This document shows, in pieces, positions 17,188-25,502 of a stretch of 60,983 bases of DNA. The stretch lies in NCBI RefSeq assembly GCF_012524115.1, contig NZ_JAAZWB010000033.1, forward strand, positions 1 to 60,983. Direction: 5' to 3'. The position numbers were made by a program, and so were the translations under genes. Under the pieces are notes generated by a model. The model did no database searches. It worked only from the letters and a program-made list of their open reading frames with translations, and was not told the origin of the DNA. Source of the stretch: Bacillus sp. RO1. GTDB taxonomy: Bacteria > Bacillota > Bacilli > Bacillales > Bacillaceae_I. How positions within the stretch are numbered: the stretch's first letter is position 1; each line of letters starts with the position of its first letter.

Positions 17188-17970
17188 TTAGATTATATCC
17201 AACCAAATTTTGATAGTGGTTGCCAAAATTAATAGTGCTAAAATCCACTGTAACACTTTCGTATTCATTTTCTGTCCAAGCTTAGCGCCGATTGGTGCAG
17301 CTATAATGCTGGCAATGACCATGACGATAGCTGGTACTAACAGTACTTGACCAGTCGTGATCTTCCCGACAGTACTACCGATTGACGAAATGAAGGTAAT
17401 TGCCAATGAACTAGCGATGGTCATACGTGTAGGAATCTTGAGTACCACAAGCATAATTGGTACAAGCAGGAATGCCCCTGCCGCTCCCACAATGCCAGAA
17501 CCGATACCGACGATGAACGCTAGAATCGCAGCCAGCGCTTTATTGAAAGTAACTTGATCTAACGGTATGTCATCGATGCCTTTCTTAGGGATAAACATCA
17601 TAATAACAGCAATAAGAGCAAGAATACCGTAAACCATGTTAATGCCGTCCGCGCTCATAAGGCGGGAACCATACCCTCCGATAAAACTACCAATGAGGAT
17701 ACTTACCCCCATATAAATGATAAGATCTTTATTTAGATAACCGCCTTTGCGATATGCCCAAACACCTGAAATGGTGGCGAAAAAAACCTGTACTGCACTG
17801 ACACCTGACACCTCATGTGCGGTGAGCGCGGTAAGACCGAGCATCGGTGGAATGTACAAAAGCATCGGATACTTGATGATTGAACCACCAATACCAACCA
17901 TCCCCGACACGAACGAACCAACAAAACCTATAGCAAACAAAGCTGCAAGCCACAAAATATCAATTTCCAC
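17188..17970 (-). CDS. TSUP-family sulfite/sulfur exporter (TauE/SafE)
   Basis: 260-aa polytopic protein with about eight hydrophobic segments and the paired TauE/SafE repeats ([20 protein letters not shown] and [20 protein letters not shown]). GTG start with GGAGGG upstream. It lies downstream of the rhodanese-MBL gene, and in the S. aureus cst locus a TauE protein is likewise linked to CstR; export of sulfite or thiosulfate made during persulfide oxidation is the likely role. The 157-bp gap to the upstream gene holds two hairpins, so co-transcription may be partial. Confidence 0.88.
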   Translation of the reverse strand: MEIDILWLAALFAIGFVGSFVSGMVGIGGSIIKYPMLLYIPPMLGLTALTAHEVSGVSAVQVFFATISGVWAYRKGGYLNKDLIIYMGVSILIGSFIGGYGSRLMSADGINMVYGILALIAVIMMFIPKKGIDDIPLDQVTFNKALAAILAFIVGIGSGIVGAAGAFLLVPIMLVVLKIPTRMTIASSLAITFISSIGSTVGKITTGQVLLVPAIVMVIASIIAAPIGAKLGQKMNTKVLQWILALLILATTIKIWLDII

Positions 17971-18002
17971 AAAGCATCCCTCCTTCTAGGTTGAGGGGGT
18001 TT

Positions 18003-18116
18003 CGACACAAATGCCAAAACTCCTAGAGGGGTCTGACCCCTCTTTTAAACTTTTTTAAATATTTTTCCGCCCTTCGACACGAAGAGCGGAATTCCTTTGA
18101 GGGTCTGACCCCTCTT
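18003..18116 (-). repeat. Duplicated GGGTC-x-GACCC hairpins between sulfur genes
   Basis: Two copies of a roughly 42-bp block (18003-18044 and 18074-18116) share CGACAC at one end and end in GGGTCTGACCCCTCTT. Each contains an inverted repeat: AGAGGGGTC/GACCCCTCT at 18025-18042 and GAGGGTC/GACCCCTC at 18099-18114. They probably act as weak terminators or mRNA processing signals between the rhodanese-MBL gene and the exporter gene. The same palindromic core occurs in the terminator at 17114. Confidence 0.75.
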
Positions 18117-18127
18117 CACAATTTTCT

Positions 18128-19255
18128 TTATCCGTGCACCGCGCAACGGTTAGGACCGATTTCCATGTCGCGTTGTTCGTCTTCGGTTGGGTTGATTTTG
18201 CCCATGTTTAGTTGGCGGATTTCTTGGTATGCGTTTGGTTGTGGTGGCAGGTTTTCGGAAACTAGTTTGCGGAACTCCGCTTCGTCTTCGATGTTTAGGC
18301 CTGCGTTGTTTTTAAACAAGTCGCCTAGACGTGCTGCCACTAGCCCACCTTCACCAACTTCGGACATGGTGCCAAAGTGAGCCGGTAATACCACTAGATC
18401 ATCAGATAACTCTTTGTAACGTGAGTAAAGTGTTTCACGAAGATCTGCTACCCAGTCCTCTGCTTTTCCTGCAAGGTCAGGACGACCGATAGACTCAACG
18501 AATAAAATGTCACCACTTAACAAGAAGCGGTTATCCACGACAAATGATGTACTTCCAATTGTATGACCTGGAGAGTAGATTGCTTGCACCGCAACCTTCG
18601 TTGTACCTACTGTGATTTCCACTCCATCTTCCAGTGCAGCGTAATCAAACGTTACTTCTTCTGCATCTTTTGGAGGTAACCAGTACGTCGCGTTCGTTGC
18701 TTCACGAAGCATGCGGCCTCCAGAAATGTGGTCGGCATGCAAGTGCGTGTCCGCCACATGTACCACTTTCAAGCCTTTCGCTTCAGCAAACGAAATGTAT
18801 TGATCTACCATACGTGTGGAATCAATGATCATAGCAGAACCATCAGATTCAACTAGGTAACTTAAGCAGCCTTTTCCGATACGAACGAATTGCCACAATG
18901 TACCGCCATCCTTTAAATCTGCTACCTTGACCGGCTCCAAATATTCACTCCAAGCCTTCATTCCTCCTTGCAAGTAAGAAACATTTTTTACACCAGCTTC
19001 TACTAGCATCTCACCAACAAAGATAGAAGAACCTTCTTTTGCACAGACAACTAATACATCTTCAGATGGAATTTGGCCTAAGATTTCTTCTACGCCATCC
19101 ATCAACTCAAAGTAAGGTACATTTTTATGCTCAACAGATGCGCCTTCAATTTTCCAATCAGCAAATGCATCTTCGTTTCGCACATCTAAAATAAATAATG
19201 ATTCATTAGCCAAAATCTTTTTCGTTACATCTTTTGCAGTCATTGCGTTTAACAT
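18128..19255 (-). CDS. Rhodanese-MBL fold protein (CstB/persulfide dioxygenase-like)
   Basis: 375 aa. The N-terminal rhodanese domain (residues about 5-110) has LDVRNEDAF and the active Cys in VVCAKEGSS (about residue 71). It is followed by a metallo-beta-lactamase domain with [15 protein letters not shown] (about 165-180), SPGHTIGS and [16 protein letters not shown], matching the ETHE1-type persulfide dioxygenase family. S. aureus CstB joins similar domains in another order. Predicted to oxidise low-molecular-weight persulfides to sulfite/thiosulfate in the cytoplasm. Last enzyme of the CstR-controlled operon. Confidence 0.88.
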   Translation of the reverse strand: MLNAMTAKDVTKKILANESLFILDVRNEDAFADWKIEGASVEHKNVPYFELMDGVEEILGQIPSEDVLVVCAKEGSSIFVGEMLVEAGVKNVSYLQGGMKAWSEYLEPVKVADLKDGGTLWQFVRIGKGCLSYLVESDGSAMIIDSTRMVDQYISFAEAKGLKVVHVADTHLHADHISGGRMLREATNATYWLPPKDAEEVTFDYAALEDGVEITVGTTKVAVQAIYSPGHTIGSTSFVVDNRFLLSGDILFVESIGRPDLAGKAEDWVADLRETLYSRYKELSDDLVVLPAHFGTMSEVGEGGLVAARLGDLFKNNAGLNIEDEAEFRKLVSENLPPQPNAYQEIRQLNMGKINPTEDEQRDMEIGPNRCAVHG

Positions 19256-19303
19256 GAATAAATACCCCCTATGGTATAATTTATTTTAAAAAAATTTAGC
19301 GTG

Positions 19304-19855
19304 TTAAGCTGTAGGACCTTCCCACTTGCTCATTCCAGGAACAACATTTTTTACATTTGTAAAACCTAGTTCGGTTAATTTCTGCGCAGCCATATCACTA
19401 CGGCTTCCAGTACGACAAATAACATATGTTTCTTTTTCTTTTTCTAAATCTGATACACTATTTTCAAGGTCACCTAATGGAACGGATACTGCACCAGGAA
19501 TATGTCCGAATGCATACTCGGCTGGTTCACGGACGTCAAGCACCGTGATGCCTTCTTCCAACTTGACTGCCAACTCTTCGTTCGTTGCAACATGAGGATA
19601 AGTTTGCTCTTCTTTTTCCTCTTCTGATCTTGCTTTACGGATATAGTGTTTCAGTACATCGCCTTCTTCAAGCGTTCCTAAATATTGATGGCCGATTTTA
19701 TCTGCCCATGCTTTAATATCCGCCTTGGAACCTTTATCTGTTGCCAATACTTCCAAAACTTCTCCTGATTCAACCTGGTCCATTGCCTTTTTAGTACGCA
19801 CGATCGGCATTGGACATGCCAAGCCTTTCGCATCTACAGTCATATTTACATTCAT
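19304..19855 (-). CDS. TusA-rhodanese fusion sulfurtransferase
   Basis: 183 aa. Residues 1-75 form a TusA domain with the CPMP motif (GLACPMPIV, Cys about 14). After a charged linker (SEEEKEEQT), a rhodanese domain follows from about 88 with LDVREPAEYAFGHIPGA and the active-site loop CRTGSRS. This resembles the TusA-rhodanese part of CstA, which moves persulfide sulfur between carriers. It sits between a single-domain rhodanese and the rhodanese-MBL protein. Confidence 0.9.
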   Translation of the reverse strand: MNVNMTVDAKGLACPMPIVRTKKAMDQVESGEVLEVLATDKGSKADIKAWADKIGHQYLGTLEEGDVLKHYIRKARSEEEKEEQTYPHVATNEELAVKLEEGITVLDVREPAEYAFGHIPGAVSVPLGDLENSVSDLEKEKETYVICRTGSRSDMAAQKLTELGFTNVKNVVPGMSKWEGPTA

Positions 19856-19886
19856 CAGTAGGTCATCTCCTTTTTCAGAAAAAATA

Positions 19887-20183
19887 TTATTCTACATTAC
19901 CTTCCCACTCGAGCATTCCGCCAACCATATTGATGACGTCAAAACCTTGGGCTGCCAAGAACATAGAGGCTTTCCCACTTCTACCACCAGAACGGCATAC
20001 CATGAAATGCGTTTTGGATTTGTCGATATCTTGCGTGCGGAACTCCAATAAACTTAATGGAATGTTCACGGCTTGCGGGATCTTCCCGGCAGCCACTTCC
20101 TCTGCTTCGCGTACATCAATGATAGATAACTGCTCGCCTGCAGCAAGCTTTGCTTCTAATTCTTGTGGTGTAATCTCTTTCAT
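19887..20183 (-). CDS. Single-domain rhodanese
   Basis: 98 aa, one rhodanese domain with IDVREAEEVAAGKIPQA and the active loop CRSGGRS (Cys about 68). Sulfurtransferase of the GlpE type, cytoplasmic. AAAAGGAG precedes the start. The gap to the next gene is 31 bp, consistent with one operon. Confidence 0.92.
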   Translation of the reverse strand: MKEITPQELEAKLAAGEQLSIIDVREAEEVAAGKIPQAVNIPLSLLEFRTQDIDKSKTHFMVCRSGGRSGKASMFLAAQGFDVINMVGGMLEWEGNVE

Positions 20184-20210
20184 AATTAACAGCTCCTTTT
20201 CTAATAAGTA

Positions 20211-20567
20211 TTACCAGGCGCTCATACCGCCTTTGACATTCGTAAGTTTTTTAAATCCTGCCTTTTTCAATTGTTTGACGGCTGCGTTACTGCGCATGCC
20301 GCTTTGGCAAATTACGATGATCTCTTTCTCTTTTGATAGCTTGTTTGTGTTGTTTCCAATGGTGTTCAAAGGAATATTCTGAAACTGTCGAATGTGATTT
20401 CCTTTGTATTCCATCGGTGTACGCACATCAATGAACTGTTTGTTCTTATCGTTTAACTCTTGTTTCAATTCAGCCGTTGTAATCTGACGGACGCCGGCAG
20501 TCGGCTTCATTCTGTTGATGAGAAAAACCACTGCCAGCCCCATTAAAATATAAGGAAGAAACTCCAT
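20211..20567 (-). CDS. Membrane-anchored rhodanese (YqhL/YibN-like)
   Basis: 118 aa. An N-terminal hydrophobic helix (FLPYILMGLAVVFLI) tethers a rhodanese domain with IDVRTPMEYKGNHI and the loop CQSGMRS (Cys about 91). A membrane-bound sulfur carrier could receive sulfur at the membrane, for example from a quinone-linked sulfide oxidase, but none is encoded here. AAGGGGTG precedes the start. Confidence 0.9.
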   Translation of the reverse strand: MEFLPYILMGLAVVFLINRMKPTAGVRQITTAELKQELNDKNKQFIDVRTPMEYKGNHIRQFQNIPLNTIGNNTNKLSKEKEIIVICQSGMRSNAAVKQLKKAGFKKLTNVKGGMSAW

Positions 20568-20581
20568 CTAGCTACACCCCT

Positions 20582-21058
20582 TTAGATAAATAAGTTTACA
20601 TTACCTTCAGAAGCATCGCCTAAATAAGCCCCAACCCCTGCGTACTCAATTCCGTCAATCATTTCTTCATGCTTTAAGCCAAGTAAGTCTACCGTCATTT
20701 GGCAACCGACTAACTTTACATCCTGCTCTTTTGCCATTTCAATCAAGCTTGGTAAAGATTGAACGTTATGCTTTTTCATGATGCCTTTAATCATTTGCGG
20801 ACCCATTCCAGCCATGTTCATTGTAGATAACGGCAACTTGTTAGCTCCGCGTGGCATCATTTTGCCAAACATTTTTTCAATAAAGTTTTTCTTAACTGGA
20901 ACAAGCTCTTCTTTACGAAGTGCATTCAATCCCCAGAATGTGTGGAAAATAGTTACTTCGTGATCATATGCTGCGGCACCGTTCGCAATAATATAGGCTG
21001 CCATCGCTTTGTCATAGTCACCGCTGAAAAGTACAATCGTTGTTTTCTTCTTTTCCAT
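20582..21058 (-). CDS. DsrE/DsrF/DrsH-like sulfur carrier
   Basis: 158 aa, beginning MEKKKTTIVLFSGDYDKAMAAY; the fold pattern and HTFWGLNALRK and LVGCQMTVDLLGL blocks fit the DsrE/DrsH family of peroxiredoxin-like sulfur-transfer proteins. The conserved Cys (about 119) in VGCQMT is the candidate persulfide carrier. Directly follows the TusA gene, the usual partner. Confidence 0.9.
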   Translation of the reverse strand: MEKKKTTIVLFSGDYDKAMAAYIIANGAAAYDHEVTIFHTFWGLNALRKEELVPVKKNFIEKMFGKMMPRGANKLPLSTMNMAGMGPQMIKGIMKKHNVQSLPSLIEMAKEQDVKLVGCQMTVDLLGLKHEEMIDGIEYAGVGAYLGDASEGNVNLFI

Positions 21059-21090
21059 GATAAGATCCTCTCCTTTTATGTTTTCGATCG

Positions 21091-21318
21091 TTACGCTTTT
21101 TTAATGTAGAAAGTAAATACGTCGTTCTCTTCTTTCATGTCTAATAGTTCATTGCCAGTTGCTTTGCACCATGCAGAAAGGTCTGTTTTCGCCCCTTTGT
21201 CTGTCGTGATAACTTCTAGAATCTCACCGCTGTTCACTTCATTTAATGCTTTCTTTGTTTTCACCAATGGCATTGGGCAAGCTAATCCTTTTGCGTCTAA
21301 TACTTTATTTACATTCAT
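21091..21318 (-). CDS. TusA-family sulfur carrier
   Basis: 75-aa stand-alone TusA with GLACPMPLVKTKKAL (Cys about 14). First gene of the sulfur operon: AGGAGGAATTAAAC precedes ATG, and promoter and CstR-type operators lie 130-220 bp upstream. Its sequence is close to the TusA half of the fusion protein encoded 1.2 kb downstream, which suggests duplication. Confidence 0.93.
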   Translation of the reverse strand: MNVNKVLDAKGLACPMPLVKTKKALNEVNSGEILEVITTDKGAKTDLSAWCKATGNELLDMKEENDVFTFYIKKA

Positions 21319-21340
21319 GTTTAATTCCTCCTAAGTTTTT

Positions 21341-21540
21341 TACCCCTGGGGGTATTTATTTTATTAAAAAATATTTTTTATATCTTTATACCTGGTAGGG
21401 TATATTTTACTTCAAAAAAATAATGCGTCGCTTTCAATACCCTTGGGGGTATAGTAACATACAAAAAAATATGATGCAACCCTTCACCCAAATACCCTAG
21501 TGGGTATCGGTAACTCTATAATATACCACTTAGGGTATAT
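21341..21540. promoter_or_regulatory. Cluster of CstR-type operators and the sulfur-operon promoter
   Basis: Five palindromes with ATACCC...GGGTAT arms: TACCCCTGGGGGTA (21341-21354), TATACCTGGTAGGGTATA (21386-21403), ATACCCTTGGGGGTAT (21437-21452), ATACCCTAGTGGGTAT (21492-21507) and ATATACCACTTAGGGTATAT (21521-21540). A minus-strand promoter, TTGCAT (21474-21479), 17 bp, TACTAT (21451-21456), runs straight into the third site, so binding there would block transcription. The pattern matches CstR/CsoR operators, with a GC-rich core and TAT arms. Confidence 0.85.
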
Positions 21541-21558
21541 TATCAAGTACTTTTTTTA

Positions 21559-21828
21559 CTATCTGCTTTTAATAAGAAGATCAACCGCTTGTTGCACCAT
21601 TTCACTAGTCTCTTCACCTTTTAGTACATTTTCTCGAACGCATTGCTCCAAGTTTGTACTAACGATGACGCCAATGGCACGTTCTATTGCAGTGGTTGCA
21701 GCATTTAACTGTGATACCACATCTCGGCAATCTTCGCCTTGCTCCATCATATGAAGAACTCCCCTGATTTGCCCTTCGGCACGTTTCAAACGATTCTTCA
21801 TTTGGTTTGTGTATTCCATATCAGACAT
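21559..21828 (-). CDS. cstR: CstR-type persulfide-sensing repressor
   Basis: 89-aa CsoR/RcnR-family repressor with AEGQIRGVLHMMEQGEDC. Cysteines 34 and 63 are present, while the position four before Cys63, His in copper-sensing CsoR, is Asn59. The C-x-C without His is the feature that separates CstR persulfide sensors from CsoR. It lies beside the sulfur-transfer operon and has an operator over its own promoter. The first ATG is very close to AGGAGGT, so initiation at Met4 cannot be excluded. Confidence 0.9.
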   Translation of the reverse strand: MSDMEYTNQMKNRLKRAEGQIRGVLHMMEQGEDCRDVVSQLNAATTAIERAIGVIVSTNLEQCVRENVLKGEETSEMVQQAVDLLIKSR

Positions 21829-21872
21829 GCACCTCCTGTTGAAAATGATGTAGTAACAATGTCTATGCTCAT

Positions 21873-21901
21873 ATATTATACCCCTAAGGGTATATTGTCA
21901 A
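21873..21901 (-). promoter_or_regulatory. cstR promoter with embedded operator
   Basis: Minus strand: TTGACA (21896-21901), then a spacer holding TATACCCTTAGGGGTATA, then TAATAT (21873-21878; 17-bp spacer). The palindrome TATACCCCTAAGGGTATA at 21877-21894 fills the spacer, so autorepression is expected. Confidence 0.8.
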
Positions 21902-22049
21902 CCCTTTGAAATAGAAATTTTTTTACTTCCTTATTATATAAGGTGCGGTATGTTCCTGGCTTCTATACTAATGAGAAGTCACCTTCTATTAATAAAATCG
22001 TTTCAACAATCATCCATTTATGGTACGATTATTATTGTATTTTAACTAA

Positions 22050-22061
22050 CGAAACGTTTCG
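22050..22061. promoter_or_regulatory. LacI-type operator upstream of the GH35 gene
   Basis: CGAAACGTTTCG, perfect 12-bp palindrome, 55 bp before the start codon. The core GAAACGTTTC recurs exactly at four other promoters in this window (34359, 41701, 54599, 58542). Confidence 0.8.
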
Positions 22062-22074
22062 ATTCTTATTATTT

Positions 22075-22088
22075 TGTAAGCGCTTTTC
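22075..22088. promoter_or_regulatory. cre-like site upstream of the GH35 gene
   Basis: TGTAAGCGCTTTTC fits the CcpA pattern at most positions (one or two mismatches at the right end). It lies between the LacI-type operator and the ribosome site. Confidence 0.5.
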
Positions 22089-22115
22089 TACTTTACTTTG
22101 AGGGGATGGAAAGAC

Positions 22116-24533
22116 ATGATTGAAATAAAAAATAAACAGATACTCATAGATGGTAAACCCGTGCTTATTATGTGCGGAGAGATACATTATTACCGGTTGG
22201 AAAGGAAAGATTGGCAGGATCGCATTAATAAACTAAAAGAGGCAGGGTGTAATGCCGTTGCAACGTATATCCCTTGGTTGTGTCATGAACCTGTTGAAGG
22301 ACAGGTGGATTTAGATGGCAGCACGCGACCGGAATTGGATTTGGGCGCTTTTATCGATCTTTGTGCTGAAAACAATCTATATTTCTTTGCAAGACCAGGC
22401 CCGTTCATTATGGCGGAAATGAAAAATGAAGGAATACCACATTGGGTAGCTGAGAAGCATCCTGAAGTTGTACCTGTCGGGTGGGATGGAAATGCCGCAA
22501 CTACACCAACTCTTGATTACCTGGCTCCTAACTTTCTAAAAGAAACGAAAAAATGGTATGAGGTAGTGATGGCAGTAATCGCACCACGTTTGCATATAAA
22601 CGGCGGAAACATTATTGGAGTGCAGCTTGATAATGAAATTGGCATGCTATCTTGGGTCAGCAACTGTCCAGATTTAACAGAGCAATTGTTGGAGGACTTT
22701 GTTCTCTGGTTAAACGAGAAATATGAAGAGGCAGAGTTAAAAGAACGATATCCATTTAATCTGCAGGATACGTATGAAAGAATTACTGGCATCCGCTCTC
22801 CAAAAGAAGAGTATGCAGCCGAACTAATGCGAGACCTTGGTCATTACATGAGAGATCGATTTACACGCTATGTCGCTATTTTGCGTGAGTATGCTGAAGA
22901 GTTCGGTGTAAAAGATATTCCTTTCATTGTCAATATTCACGGAACAGGTGGAGGCCGGGGATTGACGTATCCGATCGGCATCTCCCAACTTTATGAGTCT
23001 TATACCCAAAGTGATGGCTATATGTCCGGTTCCGATATCTACTTTGGAGACTTAGATATGGAGTCATTCCAGGATCTTTACTTGATCAATGGTTTTATGG
23101 ACGCCGTTCATAACCCGGACCAGCCTCTAACTAGCGTCGAGTTCAACTGTGGCGATGGCAACTTTGGTGAAACTTATGGCGGTCGCTATGATGTTTCCGC
23201 AGCCGATTTTAAAACAAGAATGTGTGTCGCACAAGGTAATCGTCTGATCAATTACTACCTTTTTACCGGTGGATATAACTACAATATGAATGAAGCAGCA
23301 GGCGATGGAAATGGACGTATTGCTTCTACTGGAGAGCGTCATGGTTTTGCTGCACCAGTTAATCCGGAGGGCAAGCTCAACTATACTTTCCCTCGAATGG
23401 CCCGCTCCATCCAAACGATGATGGCTGTCGGTGACAAGCTTGCCTCAATGGACGAAGACCGAGATTCTGTAGCTTTTGCATTTATTCCTGACTATTACAT
23501 GACGGAGTATCGTTATCCAAAAAGCACAAAGATGCGCGAGATCACAGACAATATCACGATGCACCGCGGGGCAGGTGCTTGGGAAATCGTAGCGCGTGCT
23601 ATGCTCCTTGCAAACTATCGTTTCAGTTCTGTGGATGTGCAAAATAAAGAATTGGATCCACAAGCGACAAAGGCGCTAGTACTGCCTTCTGCGCGTTATA
23701 TGGACAAAGAAGTCCAGCTGAAATTGGTTGAGTATTTGCAGCGTGGTGGAGGAATTCTGCTTTACGGAGAAGTACCGACCTTTGATATGGAAGGGAAGCC
23801 TTTAACTGCTTTAGCTGATGCGCTTGGTGTGAAGCCCTTAGGAGTGGCATTCAATGAGCATGGTCGCTTTATGTCTTTAACAGCGGATGGTTGGGCAGCT
23901 GAGCGCCCTGAGATCCGCACTTATTTTAACCAGACATTTGAGCTTGGTTCTAATGCAGAAGCCATCATGCGTGTAACCGAATCCGATGATGTATGTGGTT
24001 TTGATGCGAAGGTTGGAGAAGGTCGTGCCATCGTACTTGCGACTGCTTACCGTTGCGATATCGACCTTTTCAAAACAGCACTGGAGCAACTTGGAGCCGT
24101 TGCTGGTCTTACACATGATTGTGAGTACCATGGGATATTTTCGACGTCTGTCTCAAACGGGAACGAACGGTTTGTACACATTCTAAATCTTGACGGATTT
24201 GATAAAGAGATCCAGCTGAATCTAGATAATGAGAATATTTTTGAAGGCCGCAAGTTCACCCTTCAAAGCAAAGACGGCGTGATGTTGCCATTGAACGTTA
24301 CTTTGGATCATCCAGGAGTTACAGTTGTTTATTCAACAGCAGAAATATTTAATGTTTCGGATAACTCCATCGAATTCCGTTTAACACAGAAGAGCGACAC
24401 CATTTGCTTAAATACTGATCGAACTATTGTCGACAGCGAAGATTACACGATAGATAATGAAGGTTCTATGGTGACGTTAACTTCCAACAAACATGCAAAA
24501 GTGGATGATCGACTAGTGGTTAGATTTTTATAA
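22116..24533 (+). CDS. GH35 beta-galactosidase-like glycosidase
   Basis: 805 aa, no signal peptide, so cytoplasmic. The N-terminal TIM barrel has the GH35 blocks GEIHYYRLERKDWQDR, KEAGCNAVATYIPW, FFARPGPFIMAEM, QLDNEIG (acid/base Glu174) and LTSVEFNCGDG (candidate nucleophile Glu342). Several blocks differ from lactose-type enzymes: the usual GPYICAEW is GPFIMAEM. A trimerisation/amidotransferase-like region with LVLPSARYMDKE follows. ATG at 22116 was chosen for GAGGGGATGG upstream rather than an earlier TTG. It has the same operator as the GH94/GH3 locus, so the substrate may be a beta-glucan fragment rather than a galactoside. Confidence 0.88.
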   Translation: MIEIKNKQILIDGKPVLIMCGEIHYYRLERKDWQDRINKLKEAGCNAVATYIPWLCHEPVEGQVDLDGSTRPELDLGAFIDLCAENNLYFFARPGPFIMAEMKNEGIPHWVAEKHPEVVPVGWDGNAATTPTLDYLAPNFLKETKKWYEVVMAVIAPRLHINGGNIIGVQLDNEIGMLSWVSNCPDLTEQLLEDFVLWLNEKYEEAELKERYPFNLQDTYERITGIRSPKEEYAAELMRDLGHYMRDRFTRYVAILREYAEEFGVKDIPFIVNIHGTGGGRGLTYPIGISQLYESYTQSDGYMSGSDIYFGDLDMESFQDLYLINGFMDAVHNPDQPLTSVEFNCGDGNFGETYGGRYDVSAADFKTRMCVAQGNRLINYYLFTGGYNYNMNEAAGDGNGRIASTGERHGFAAPVNPEGKLNYTFPRMARSIQTMMAVGDKLASMDEDRDSVAFAFIPDYYMTEYRYPKSTKMREITDNITMHRGAGAWEIVARAMLLANYRFSSVDVQNKELDPQATKALVLPSARYMDKEVQLKLVEYLQRGGGILLYGEVPTFDMEGKPLTALADALGVKPLGVAFNEHGRFMSLTADGWAAERPEIRTYFNQTFELGSNAEAIMRVTESDDVCGFDAKVGEGRAIVLATAYRCDIDLFKTALEQLGAVAGLTHDCEYHGIFSTSVSNGNERFVHILNLDGFDKEIQLNLDNENIFEGRKFTLQSKDGVMLPLNVTLDHPGVTVVYSTAEIFNVSDNSIEFRLTQKSDTICLNTDRTIVDSEDYTIDNEGSMVTLTSNKHAKVDDRLVVRFL

Positions 24534-24550
24534 CTATTTTTACTCACTAA

Positions 24551-24595
24551 AAAGAGGAATCGAATTATGTCAATCGATTCCTCTTTTATTTTTTG
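24551..24595. terminator. Bidirectional terminator
   Basis: AAAGAGGAATCGA and TCGATTCCTCTTT form a 13-bp stem; A-run on the left, TTTTATTTTTTG on the right. It ends the GH35 gene and, on the minus strand, the isomerase operon. Confidence 0.9.
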
Positions 24596-24600
24596 TATCA

Positions 24601-25479
24601 TTAAACTTTCACCAATCCTGGGAGCTTCTCCAAATACCCTTTGGCGATTAGCAACCCTTCCTTGGTTTTTTCCAAATTACCGCCCCATATAGGATCCTCA
24701 TGTTCAATGCTGACTACACCGTCATAACCTGCTTCTAGCAACTCGGAAATAAATTTATTCCAATCCAGTGCACCATGTCCAGGCAATCGATACCTCCACC
24801 AGCTATAATCTGTCAGGAATCCCACTCGTTTCAACCTCTCTTCATCAATCTCCGTATCCTTGGCATGAACATGAAAGATTCGGTTGCCAAACTCTTTAAT
24901 AGGCGAGTAAGGATCGATAAACTGCCAGATTAGATGGGACGGGTCAAAGGTCAATCCAACATTAGGCGAATCCAATCTTTCGAACAACCTGCTCATCAGC
25001 TCAGGTGAAATCGCGATATTCCCCATCAATGGACAATTTTCAAAAGCAATTTTCACATTGACTTTTTCCGCCAATGCCACCATCTCTTCAAAAAAACCTT
25101 CCACTTTATCTAAACTGTATTCAGGTTTGGGACGGATCGCATCATAGCTATCGTACTTATCCACCTCTGCATTCATCGAAATGCCAGTTGACGTTACCAC
25201 TGTTGGAATACCCAGCTCGCCTGCTTTTTGGATTCGGCTTTTTAACTCCAGACGATGACCCTTCGCAATTTCAGGATTATCACTTAAGAAGTTGCGACAA
25301 TAAGTTAAAGCGGTAATGTTAATCTGCCCTTCAGAAACCACCTTTTCTAAATGATCAAATGGAATGTTGGGGCCAATTTCCAAGTGTTGAAAACCATGTT
25401 TCAAAGACCATTCAACTATTTCATTTATATCTTTCACACCATGGTGAACTATTGAATTCGTAAGATAACCGATATCCAT
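24601..25479 (-). CDS. Sugar phosphate isomerase/epimerase family (xylose isomerase-like TIM barrel)
   Basis: 292 aa, AP-endonuclease-2/xylose-isomerase-like TIM barrel. Metal-ligand style blocks: KIAFENCPLM (Glu), LTFDPSHLIWQ (Asp, His), FHVHAKDTEID (His, Asp) and VVSIEHEDPIW (Glu). Such proteins act as isomerases, epimerases or 3-keto-glycoside lyases in sugar catabolism. Last gene of the operon that starts with the Gfo/Idh gene at 28822. It is related to the isomerase encoded at 29842, which has the same VSIEHEDPI block. Confidence 0.88.
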   Translation of the reverse strand: MDIGYLTNSIVHHGVKDINEIVEWSLKHGFQHLEIGPNIPFDHLEKVVSEGQINITALTYCRNFLSDNPEIAKGHRLELKSRIQKAGELGIPTVVTSTGISMNAEVDKYDSYDAIRPKPEYSLDKVEGFFEEMVALAEKVNVKIAFENCPLMGNIAISPELMSRLFERLDSPNVGLTFDPSHLIWQFIDPYSPIKEFGNRIFHVHAKDTEIDEERLKRVGFLTDYSWWRYRLPGHGALDWNKFISELLEAGYDGVVSIEHEDPIWGGNLEKTKEGLLIAKGYLEKLPGLVKV

Positions 25480-25502
25480 CGTTGCTTCCCCTCTTCACCA
25501 TA

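Noticed and set aside
21559-21828. Copper sensor CsoR
   Set aside because: The copper-ligand His is replaced by Asn59 and the neighbours are sulfur-transfer genes; no copper ATPase or chaperone is present.
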